NCBI GenBank assembly: GCA_944321845.1 | Contig: CALUMT010000040.1 | Location: 1-64,000 of the forward strand | Direction: 5' to 3' | Length of the DNA stretch: 64,000 nucleotides | DNA from: an uncultured Butyricimonas sp. | GTDB lineage: Bacteria > Bacteroidota > Bacteroidia > Bacteroidales > Marinifilaceae | Part shown: piece after piece, positions 27,401-34,783 of the stretch | Layout of the letters: every line of letters starts with the position of its first letter | Position numbering within the stretch: position 1 is the stretch's first letter | Notes under the pieces: model-generated | What the model was told of the DNA's origin: nothing | What the model saw: the letters and a program-made list of their open reading frames with translations, nothing else | Databases searched by the model: none | Program-made: the position numbers and the translations under genes

Positions 27401-28044
27401 GTAAAACTATTATAAGTAATAGAGATGAGGCTTTTGCTGCTGCATTTGTAGAGAGTGGAAAACGGGAACCGGATTTAAGTGGAGGTTTGACAACTGCTTT
27501 TTCTTATAAAGGATTATCTTTGAGTATGAGTTTCACACTCCAGTTTGGAGCTAAAATTCGTTTAAATCCATTGTATGAAGGTGATAATTTTAAATTGCCT
27601 TATCCACAGCAGAATATGAGTTCTGATTTTGTAGATAGATGGAAAAAACCTGGAGATGAGGCTCATACAACAATTCCTGTGTTAACGGATGAATTATTGA
27701 CAATTTTTAATCAGAATCCAGAAAATACAGGTTCTTGGTTAGCAGAAGGATCAAATTATCAGGAGATTGCTTCAAATTACTGGCAGATGTATAATTATAG
27801 TGATTTGAGAGTTGTGTCTGGAAATTTCGTACGTTGCCGTTCTTTAGCTTTGAATTATTCTTTACCGGATAAATTGACTAGGATGATGTTATTGAAGTCT
27901 GTTTCTTGCGGTTTAAGTGTATCCAATCTATTTGTGATTAAAGGAAAAGGTTTAAAAGGACGTGATCCAGAGTATGTTGGTGGTGGTTCTAATACTATAC
28001 CTCCTCGTCCGACTTATGCGTTTTCGTTGAATGTAACCTTTTAA
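24433..28044 (+). CDS. SusC/RagA-like TonB-dependent channel with STN domain, 1203 aa
   Basis: Outer-membrane uptake channel. The order is: signal peptide (1-35, ending SFAQ), STN secretin/TonB signalling domain (about 45-105), carboxypeptidase-like beta-sandwich (about 117-195, IKGVVRDEKGNPIPGVSVLI), plug (about 200-345, with LKDASATALYGTKAANGVI) and a 22-strand barrel ending in a terminal Phe. The ATG at 24433 fits the signal peptide better than the GTG at 24421. The STN domain implies control through FecR. DNA from the end of the plug region (about 25.5 kb) onwards is very A+T rich: the 60 bases at 27001-27060 contain 16 G or C, against 34 in 32041-32100. Confidence 0.95.
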   Translation: MKKTFDKWGTCLKKIPLRGLLCLFMICFGLQSFAQKQTGDVNINVTDASVKEVLEIIKKHDYRLVYSSAVVDACTKKITMNKKKATVEEILSEALKDTDLAYKVDGRLVTIKKVEKDNTLVIKGVVRDEKGNPIPGVSVLIKGTTLGTATGVDGDFELKVAKNTALLFSFVGMEAQTVFVESEQPLNVTMKEMVNEMDEVVITGFQVLKKRESASSIYSLKAEDIIEPVGTSLDQMLQGKVPGMSVMQMTSTVGAAPKIRIRGSSTIMGSREPVWVLDGVVLEDPVQIDPADLNNMDKVNLIGNAISGLNPEDIERIDVLKDASATALYGTKAANGVIVITTKRGKKGKPAVRYSLSMNFLERPNYNQMFLMNSKERIEVSEEMHERGLQFSGYSPKSVGYEGALQRLWNSEISLSEFNAEVKRLKEMNTDWYKILFRNSFSHSHTVSISGGTDNATYYFSAGYSNQQGAPLQESSERFSFMSNLTFNLSQRLSVAAQLSANVTTTNRPMEDLYTYAGTTSRAIPVYNADGTYAFYENKAGVGELQVPLTFNILNELDNTSSEDESRGIMTNLSFNYKASRWLSLSMILSYNTSVTNMEEYTGEKSFAASEYRGLPYGYDLNLLTTRQLNYYKKDACELPYGGILSTNMTRMNSFMARPSFSWITSIGEVHSISGSAGLDIQSVRAKGYAREDWGYLPERGKKFAVLENLTDWEAASEKLQSLVPVITDNVKNTISYYATAAYSYMSKYVFSVNLRGDASNKLGDDRSARFKPVWSLAGRWNLTDENFMLPLQNVISNVGLRVSYGLQANVTDAHNPNMIISMGTIDTKSDEYRATLTSLPNHGLKWEKTRSVNVGIDFDLFKGALSGSFEYYDKKSKDQLLSVEVTSTNGGKNVTINGGDLTNKGWDLSLVASPIKTKDFEWRLSFNTGKVKNQVNNAADQSLSYNEYLSGSIVKNGYALNTFYSYRFGGLNEKGYPTFLGVKGVDESGKTIISNRDEAFAAAFVESGKREPDLSGGLTTAFSYKGLSLSMSFTLQFGAKIRLNPLYEGDNFKLPYPQQNMSSDFVDRWKKPGDEAHTTIPVLTDELLTIFNQNPENTGSWLAEGSNYQEIASNYWQMYNYSDLRVVSGNFVRCRSLALNYSLPDKLTRMMLLKSVSCGLSVSNLFVIKGKGLKGRDPEYVGGGSNTIPPRPTYAFSLNVTF

Positions 28045-28055
28045 TAGTTGAGATT

Positions 28056-29480
28056 ATGAAATATATACCTATATTATTGTTGTTATTGGGAATGTTGTCG
28101 TGTGATGATTTCCTGGAATATAAAGACAAGGATAAGTTGATTCCCAATGAATTGACTCATTATGATGAATTGATTTATGGCGAGATTTTGACTAAAAATC
28201 TTGGAGTTGTCGGTAAAAATATAGAATTGATGACAGATGATGCTACTGATTTTATTCCTTCTACTATCTATGAGACAACTTCAGACAAGCGGAAAAAATA
28301 TCGTTCTTGGTATATTTGGGCAAAGGAGACTCAGGTGGATGAAGAAGGTTTTGAAACAATAGATAATGCTTGGGAATATTTTTATCATGCGATATTAATG
28401 TGTAATGTGGTAGAGCATGAAGTGGGAATGTTTGAGGATGACATCGATGGAGTAAAATATCGTTTGTTGGGAGAAGTGCAATGTATGCGGGCTATTTTTT
28501 ACTGGTATTTAGCAGGTATGTATGGAGCACCTTATCGAGATCCGGAAGTTGCAAAAACTGCAATGGGGGTTCCTATTAATAAGGAAATTGGTATTAAAGA
28601 TAAGCTGTATGAGCGTTCTACATTACAAGAAGTTTATGAGTTAATGAAAACAGATCTTTTAGCCTCTATCGATAATTTCCAAAAAGGAGAAAAGAAAAAT
28701 ACGATATTTCGTCCAACGGAGGAAGTGGCTAAGTTATTTTTAACTCGGATTTATTTGGCAGAACGGAATTATGAAGAGGTGATTGCTATTTGTAATGACG
28801 TGTTAGGGAATACTGCGGCTTCAATAACTTCATTGGATTTAATAAAGACTTATAGTGAATGGGGATCTGTAAATTTATATAACAAATCTAATCCTGGGAT
28901 TTTATTTACCTGGATGGATCGTTATAGTTGGGATGATTTTTTCCCTGGTTATGATATTTGTTATCGACCTTCTGATGATTTGATGAGATTGTTCAATGAA
29001 AATTCTAATGATGTTAGAAAAACAGGTTACTTGACTTCCAGTAAACCAATTAAACATATGTATGACAAAACGGCCTATGGACTTTGTTACCGTGTAGAGG
29101 AATTTTATTTTAACCGGGCAGAAGCATACATTGAAACTGGTGAATATGAATTAGGAATGAATGATATTAATCAGGTTCGATTAAATAGAATAGACGATGC
29201 TGATTATAAATTGAACGCGAATAATATAGAAGAAGCGAGAACCCAATTTCGAAATGAAAAACGTAGGGAATTTTGTTTTGAAGATATGCGTTGGTATGAT
29301 ATGAAACGTTGGGGCGTTCGTGTTGTGCACCAATATCATGAGATTCAAAATTCAACAGCTTACACGGAATATGTTTTAGAAGCTGATAGTCCCAATTATA
29401 TCTTGCCATTACCATTGGATGTACAACGGCGTAATACTAAAATAGAGAAACCAGAACGTGTAGATACACAGATAAAATAA
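28056..29480 (+). CDS. SusD/RagB-like substrate-binding lipoprotein, locus 1, 474 aa
   Basis: Surface lipoprotein that caps the SusC channel and binds substrate. The lipobox LLGMLSCDD gives an acylated Cys near residue 16, followed by FLEYKDKDKL. TPR-like helices and the C-terminal signature RNEKRREFCFEDMRWYDMKRWG near residue 400 are typical, ending in ILPLPLDVQRRN. The ligand cannot be read from the sequence. It lies 11 bases after susC. Codon use is A+T rich, like the susC barrel region. Confidence 0.93.
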   Translation: MKYIPILLLLLGMLSCDDFLEYKDKDKLIPNELTHYDELIYGEILTKNLGVVGKNIELMTDDATDFIPSTIYETTSDKRKKYRSWYIWAKETQVDEEGFETIDNAWEYFYHAILMCNVVEHEVGMFEDDIDGVKYRLLGEVQCMRAIFYWYLAGMYGAPYRDPEVAKTAMGVPINKEIGIKDKLYERSTLQEVYELMKTDLLASIDNFQKGEKKNTIFRPTEEVAKLFLTRIYLAERNYEEVIAICNDVLGNTAASITSLDLIKTYSEWGSVNLYNKSNPGILFTWMDRYSWDDFFPGYDICYRPSDDLMRLFNENSNDVRKTGYLTSSKPIKHMYDKTAYGLCYRVEEFYFNRAEAYIETGEYELGMNDINQVRLNRIDDADYKLNANNIEEARTQFRNEKRREFCFEDMRWYDMKRWGVRVVHQYHEIQNSTAYTEYVLEADSPNYILPLPLDVQRRNTKIEKPERVDTQIK

Positions 29481-29486
29481 GATGTT

Positions 29487-30365
29487 ATGAAAAAATATAT
29501 ATTGATTATATTATTAGGTTTAGGAATATGGAGTTGTTATCAAGAAGATGATATTCATGTTCCGGATGAAGTTTATCGTAGAACATACGATACGAATTCC
29601 ACGGATCCTGTATTGAAATATGTGTCGAAATATTATTTTGATTGTGGCCGGCTTTTTATTGTTGACCCAGATACTGCGGATTACGTTTATAATTTGCAAA
29701 ATAAAAATCAATATAGGATAGTTCGATTACCACAGGATAAAGATTATTTACTGAAAGGAATTGAAATGACCGAAGATTTGTTTTTGAATGGTTATTCTGT
29801 AGAAACAAGGAAAAAAATATTTCCTTTTACGGTAATTATTGCTGATACGTTATGGGATTCAGGTGGTTATATTTATGCGAAATCTCAAAATACGCTGTCT
29901 TCAACTTCATTATTTGCGCTAGCTTTACCCGAGAGTGTCTTGGCTTTTAGTGAGGCAGAAAAAGTAAATCGTTCGAGAGAAATCCAAAAATCTTTTTTGA
30001 AGGATTTTGTGATAAAATTTGATCATATGGTTGTTCCTCTTGCTTTTTATAGTGCTAATAGAGCATTGTATGGAGAAGATGTCCCGCCTAAAAAGGAAAA
30101 TGGAGAAGAAAGATCATGGACTCAAGAGGAAATTTATGAAGCTGGTTTCGTGAAATTTGATGGTTGGTGGACCCAAGAATATCCGTTATCATATAAAGAT
30201 GATGCAGCTTGTTTTATTGATTTGTTACTCGAAAAGTCTTCTGAAGAAGTGGAGAATTTACGTTCTACTTATCCATTGTTAAAGAAACGTTTGGATCTTA
30301 TTGTAGAAATGTTGGAATCTTATGGAATAGATTACCGAAAACTTGTTTATAAAGCCAAGGAATAA
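29487..30365 (+). CDS. Uptake-locus lipoprotein of unknown function, 292 aa
   Basis: Signal peptide with lipobox LGIWSCYQ (Cys near residue 17). I do not recognise the family with certainty. It sits 6 bases after susD, the place where many Bacteroidales loci carry a surface metallopeptidase-like lipoprotein (putative zinc-binding Mx1 type), but no HExxH is present: the nearest His is in VIKFDHMVVP near residue 190. It may be an inactive relative used for binding. Very A+T rich. The composition change back to normal comes immediately after this gene. Confidence 0.65.
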   Translation: MKKYILIILLGLGIWSCYQEDDIHVPDEVYRRTYDTNSTDPVLKYVSKYYFDCGRLFIVDPDTADYVYNLQNKNQYRIVRLPQDKDYLLKGIEMTEDLFLNGYSVETRKKIFPFTVIIADTLWDSGGYIYAKSQNTLSSTSLFALALPESVLAFSEAEKVNRSREIQKSFLKDFVIKFDHMVVPLAFYSANRALYGEDVPPKKENGEERSWTQEEIYEAGFVKFDGWWTQEYPLSYKDDAACFIDLLLEKSSEEVENLRSTYPLLKKRLDLIVEMLESYGIDYRKLVYKAKE

Positions 30366-30383
30366 TAAATTAATATTTTTTAT

Positions 30384-32933
30384 ATGAATAAATTACTGAG
30401 TATTGTTGTATTGTTAAGCGTGGGATATGGCCACGTGAGCGCTTCGGAGACAGACTGGTGGTGGAAAAAGAAAAAAAAGAAGGCAAACACGGAACAGATG
30501 GCGGATACTGCCACGGCTAAACCCCAAAGTGAGTACGAGAAATTCGTGAAGGATGCCGAGGTAAAGCAAGGTATGTTTAACGTGATCAAGAAAAAGGATA
30601 AGATATACCTGGAAATTCCCAAGGCTATCATGTCCCGAGACTTTTTGATTGCATCCCGGGTGTCGACGACAAGCCGTACTTGGCAGATTGATCCGGGAAC
30701 GATAAACCGTACCCCGTTGTTGATTACCTTCTCGTGCGATGAGAATAAGGTGTACATGCATTTCCCGCACCTGCAGTACCAGTGCAAGGAAGATTCGGAG
30801 ATGTACGAGGCTTACAAGCGGAGCAGCAATCCCCCGATTTGGAAAGCATTTAAAATTGAGGTACAATCTGCGGATTCAAGTACTTGCGTGATAGATGCGA
30901 CGTCGCTGTTCTTGTCTTCCGTGTCCGAGTTTTCTCCGTTCCCGGATTATCCGCCCCAGTGGCAGGCTTTTGTTTCCTTCGGAGGTTCTTTCCAGAGTGA
31001 CCGTTCCCGAATCGAGGACTTCAAGGCTTTCCCGGATAATATCATCGTGAAGAGTATGATGACTTATACCACGGACAAGGAAGGTCCGCTGACGACAATC
31101 GAGGCCCGTAATATCATCCTTTTGCCGGAAAAACCGATGACGCCCCGTTACGCTGACGAACGTGTGGGATTCTTCGAGGAAAGACGTGCCTTGTTTGATG
31201 AACATCATGACCAGCTGCAGCACTATGCCTTGATTAACCGTTGGAATATCCGTCCCCGTCCGGAAGATATGGAGCGGTATGCGGCAGGTGAACTCGTGGT
31301 GCCGGAAAAGCAGATCGTGTGGTACGTGGACCCGGCTATCCCGACCAAATGGCGGGAATACGTGAAATCGGGTATTCTGGACTGGAACAAGGCTTTCGAG
31401 GAAATAGGATTTAAGGATGCCATCGTGGTGAAGGATTATCCGACGGATGATCCGAATTTCGACCCGGATGATATTCGCTATAACTGCTATCGTTTTGTGG
31501 CTTCGTGGGTGGAGAATTCCATGGGCCCTTCATGGATTGATCCCCGGTCGGGAGAGATTCTTTGCGGGGATGTGATTTCCTGGTACGGGGTGGTGAGTCT
31601 GTTGAACAAATGGCGGTTGATTCAGACGGGTGCTGTAGATCCATCGGTACGTCGTCCCATTATGACGGACGAGAACATGGGTGAGGCCATGCGTTACGTG
31701 GCGGCGCACGAGATCGGGCACACGTTGGGATTGGCACATAATTTCGGGGCTTCGGCCGCTTTCCCGGTAGAGAAATTACGGGATCCGGAATTCACGCAGA
31801 AATACGGTACTACACCTTCCATCATGGATTATGCCCGATTCAATTACGTGGCACAACCCGGAGACTTGGAAAAAGGGGTGAAGTTGACCCCACCCCTGTT
31901 GGGCGTGTATGACAAATTTGCTATTAAATATGGCTATCAGGTGATTCCGGGAGCCAAGGATGAGGATGCGGAGCGAGACACCTTGCGTTCGTGGGTAAGC
32001 CGTCATTTGAAGGATAAGATGTATTTCTATGGCCCGCAGGTGATGTCCTTCGTGTTTGATCCCCGGGCACAGTCGGAGGATTTGGGGGATGACGTGGTGA
32101 AGGCGAATACTTACGGGATGAAGAACCTGAAATACGTGATGGAGAATTTCGTGGATTGGATTGCCGTGGAAGGAGAGGATTACACGAACGTGCAGGAGAT
32201 GTATGATGAGATCGTGGACCAGTTCAAGCGTTATATCGGGCATGCCATGACAAACGTGGGTGGTATTTACCTGAATGCCAAGAAGCATGGCGATCCGATA
32301 CCGGCTTACCAATACGTGCCGCGGAAACGGCAACAAGAGGCGTTGGCTTTTGTGCTGAAGAGCTTGAATGAATTCCCCTCTTGGGCGGTGAATGACAAGT
32401 TGCTGGCGGTGATTGGCCCGCAGGCGAATTATCAGGTGAAGTTGAGCCAGTTCCTTAGCGAGATGTTGACAAGAGAGACGATTTGTAAGCTGGAAGTAAG
32501 CGAAATCGGGGGAAGCAAGGAATTCACGATAGATGATTACCTGGGAATGATATACGATTATATGTTTACCCGTAAGGGAGGGAAATTGCAGTTGGCGGAT
32601 ATGGCTTATCAGCATGTGTTCGTGGACAACTTGAGGGAGTTCGTGAAGAGCGACGAGTTCAAAAGTGCGGGTACCCGTTCGTTGACGGAGTCTCGGCATG
32701 CGACTACCTGCAGCCGGCATGCCTATTGTGCGGCCCGTTCGTTTAACCCGGGAGACCCGTTGTATGATATAGCGATGACCCCACGAGTACATTTGGCCCA
32801 CAAACGGCCGGTTGTGTTGAAATACTTGCGGAAGGTATACAATACGGCCAAGGCGAGAAGCGGGATGGGGGATGAACGGACCCGGGAACATTATCGTTTG
32901 CTGATATTGAAATTAGACTATTTGTTCGGCTAA
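30384..32933 (+). CDS. Large zinc metalloprotease (DUF5117/DUF5118 type), 849 aa
   Basis: Secreted peptidase: signal peptide (1-19), a Lys-rich linker (WWWKKKKKKA near 26-35), DUF5118 and DUF5117 domains (about 50-420), then the metzincin-type zinc motif AAHEIGHTLGLAHNFG with the first His near residue 442, and a Met-turn candidate in SIMDYARFNY near 485. It probably cleaves proteins or peptides in the periplasm or at the surface and supplies the SusC/D pair of the locus. Its G+C is normal, unlike the three genes before it. It has its own terminator. Confidence 0.9.
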   Translation: MNKLLSIVVLLSVGYGHVSASETDWWWKKKKKKANTEQMADTATAKPQSEYEKFVKDAEVKQGMFNVIKKKDKIYLEIPKAIMSRDFLIASRVSTTSRTWQIDPGTINRTPLLITFSCDENKVYMHFPHLQYQCKEDSEMYEAYKRSSNPPIWKAFKIEVQSADSSTCVIDATSLFLSSVSEFSPFPDYPPQWQAFVSFGGSFQSDRSRIEDFKAFPDNIIVKSMMTYTTDKEGPLTTIEARNIILLPEKPMTPRYADERVGFFEERRALFDEHHDQLQHYALINRWNIRPRPEDMERYAAGELVVPEKQIVWYVDPAIPTKWREYVKSGILDWNKAFEEIGFKDAIVVKDYPTDDPNFDPDDIRYNCYRFVASWVENSMGPSWIDPRSGEILCGDVISWYGVVSLLNKWRLIQTGAVDPSVRRPIMTDENMGEAMRYVAAHEIGHTLGLAHNFGASAAFPVEKLRDPEFTQKYGTTPSIMDYARFNYVAQPGDLEKGVKLTPPLLGVYDKFAIKYGYQVIPGAKDEDAERDTLRSWVSRHLKDKMYFYGPQVMSFVFDPRAQSEDLGDDVVKANTYGMKNLKYVMENFVDWIAVEGEDYTNVQEMYDEIVDQFKRYIGHAMTNVGGIYLNAKKHGDPIPAYQYVPRKRQQEALAFVLKSLNEFPSWAVNDKLLAVIGPQANYQVKLSQFLSEMLTRETICKLEVSEIGGSKEFTIDDYLGMIYDYMFTRKGGKLQLADMAYQHVFVDNLREFVKSDEFKSAGTRSLTESRHATTCSRHAYCAARSFNPGDPLYDIAMTPRVHLAHKRPVVLKYLRKVYNTAKARSGMGDERTREHYRLLILKLDYLFG

Positions 32934-32965
32934 GAATAGAGTTGTTTTGATGTTTGAATGGTTGT

Positions 32966-33002
32966 TATTCCCCGGTGGTTCGGCTACCGGGGAATATTTT
33001 TA
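32966..33002 (+). terminator. Terminator of uptake locus 1
   Basis: 11-bp stem (32966-32976 with 32986-32996), 9-base loop, then a T run at 32997-33001. Confidence 0.85.
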
Positions 33003-33032
33003 CGCGGATATAGGAGTTTGAGGCAGATTGTC

Positions 33033-33040
33033 TATCTTTG
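33033..33040 (+). promoter_or_regulatory. -7 box upstream of ettA
   Basis: TATCTTTG matches the Bacteroidota -7 consensus 28 bases before the ettA ATG. A TTTG at 33017-33020 is too close to be the usual upstream box, so only the -7 box is claimed. Confidence 0.45.
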
Positions 33041-33067
33041 CCCGAAGAACATATTTAAAATAATTAT

Positions 33068-34744
33068 ATGGCAGACGATAAGAAGATTATATTCTCGATG
33101 ATGGGGGTGAGCAAGACGATTCCTCCCCAGCGGAAAATTATTAAGGATATCTATTTGTCGTTTTTCTACGGGGCGAAAATCGGGGTGATCGGTTTGAATG
33201 GTTCCGGGAAGTCGACCTTGTTGAAAATCATCGCCGGACTGGACCCGAATTACGAGGGACAGGTGATCTGGTCGAAGGAGCATTCCATCGGTTATTTGCC
33301 GCAGGAACCGCAACTGGACGAGACTAAGACCGTGAAAGAGGTGGTGCAGGAGGGTGTGCAGCAGGTGATGGATTTGTTGAAGGAGTACGAGGAGGTGAAC
33401 CTGAAATTCTGTGAACCCCTGAGTGACGAGGAAATGAACGACCTCATGGTGCGACAGGGGGAATTGACGGAGTTGATAGAGCATCACGGGGGATGGGAGA
33501 TTGACCAGAAACTGGAGCGGGCCATGGATGCCTTGCGGTGTCCGGAGGCCGATCAGCCGGTGAAATATCTTTCCGGGGGAGAGCGGCGACGGGTGGCCTT
33601 GTGTCGGTTGTTGCTGCAGGAACCGGATATTCTGTTGCTCGATGAGCCGACCAACCATTTGGATGCGGAGTCAGTGGAGTGGCTGGAACAGCATTTGCAC
33701 CAGTACCCGGGAACGGTGATTTGCGTGACGCACGACCGTTATTTCCTGGATAACGTGGCCGGTTGGATTCTGGAACTGGACCGGGGAGAAGGTATACCCT
33801 GGGAAGGAAACTATTCTTCGTGGCTGGAACAGAAGGCCAATCGCTTGGCTCTGGAGGAAAAACAGGCCAGCAAGCGACGTAAGACCCTGGAGCGGGAGTT
33901 GGAATGGGTGCGTATGGCCCCGAAAGCCCGACAGGCCAAGAGTAAGGCCCGTCTGAAGGCTTACGACCGGATGATGGATGAGGACGTGAAGGAGAAGGAA
34001 GAGAAGCTGGAGATATTTATCCCCAATGGCCCGCGGTTGGGAAGCAAGGTAATCGAAGCGCATCACGTGGCCAAGGCCTTTGGTGACAGGGTGCTGTTTG
34101 ATGACTTGGAATTTAGTTTACCACCGGCCGGTATTGTTGGGGTTATCGGTCCGAACGGTGCGGGAAAGACAACCTTGTTCCGTTTGATCATGGGATTGGA
34201 GAAGCCGGATAGCGGGACCTTTGAAGTGGGTTCCACGGTGAAGGTGGCTTACGTGGATCAGCAGCATGCCGCGATAGATCCGGAAAAGACGGTATTCCAG
34301 GTGATTTCCGGGGGAAGTGATTTGATCAACCTCGGGGGCAGGGAGGTGAATGCCCGAGCCTATGTGTCCAAGTTCAATTTTTCCGGTTCAGACCAGGAGA
34401 AGAAGTGCGGCGTGTTGTCCGGGGGAGAGCGTAACCGCCTGCATCTGGCCTTGGCTTTGAAGGAGGACGCGAACGTGTTGTTGCTCGACGAGCCGACGAA
34501 TGATATTGACGTGAACACGTTGCGGGCTCTGGAGGAAGGTTTGGAGAATTTCGCCGGTTGTGCCGTGGTGGTATCCCACGACCGTTGGTTCCTGGACCGG
34601 ATTGCCACGCATATCCTGGCATTCGAGGGGGATTCCAAGGTGGTGTATTTCGAGGGAAGTTACTCGGAATACGAGGGAAACAAGAAAAAACGCCTGGGAG
34701 ATGTGACACCCAAGCGTATCCGATACAAGAAACTGGTAGAGTAA
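33068..34744 (+). CDS. ettA: Energy-dependent translational throttle protein EttA, 558 aa
   Basis: Cytoplasmic ABC-F ATPase that binds the ribosomal E site and gates the first peptide bond according to ATP level. Two ABC domains: Walker A GLNGSGKSTLLK (about 38-49) and GPNGAGKTTLFRL (about 359-371), signatures LSGGERRRVALCR and LSGGERNRLHLAL, and Walker B LLLDEPTNHLD and LLLDEPTNDID. The arm and linker region between them (about 245-320, rich in Lys and Arg) fits EttA, and so does the length. Confidence 0.95.
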   Translation: MADDKKIIFSMMGVSKTIPPQRKIIKDIYLSFFYGAKIGVIGLNGSGKSTLLKIIAGLDPNYEGQVIWSKEHSIGYLPQEPQLDETKTVKEVVQEGVQQVMDLLKEYEEVNLKFCEPLSDEEMNDLMVRQGELTELIEHHGGWEIDQKLERAMDALRCPEADQPVKYLSGGERRRVALCRLLLQEPDILLLDEPTNHLDAESVEWLEQHLHQYPGTVICVTHDRYFLDNVAGWILELDRGEGIPWEGNYSSWLEQKANRLALEEKQASKRRKTLERELEWVRMAPKARQAKSKARLKAYDRMMDEDVKEKEEKLEIFIPNGPRLGSKVIEAHHVAKAFGDRVLFDDLEFSLPPAGIVGVIGPNGAGKTTLFRLIMGLEKPDSGTFEVGSTVKVAYVDQQHAAIDPEKTVFQVISGGSDLINLGGREVNARAYVSKFNFSGSDQEKKCGVLSGGERNRLHLALALKEDANVLLLDEPTNDIDVNTLRALEEGLENFAGCAVVVSHDRWFLDRIATHILAFEGDSKVVYFEGSYSEYEGNKKKRLGDVTPKRIRYKKLVE

Positions 34745-34749
34745 AAAAT

Positions 34750-34780
34750 AACGGGGAAAGTTTCAGCGACTTTCCCCGTT
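34750..34780. terminator. Bidirectional terminator between ettA and the AsmA-like gene
   Basis: Perfect 12-bp stem (34750-34761 with 34769-34780), flanked by an A run on the left and T-rich DNA on the right, between two convergent stop codons. Confidence 0.85.
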
Positions 34781-34783
34781 GTT

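Noticed and set aside
31776-32891. A 371-codon minus-strand frame opposite the metalloprotease
   Set aside because: Antisense shadow of a G+C-rich gene with clear zinc motifs on the plus strand; no signal or motif of its own.
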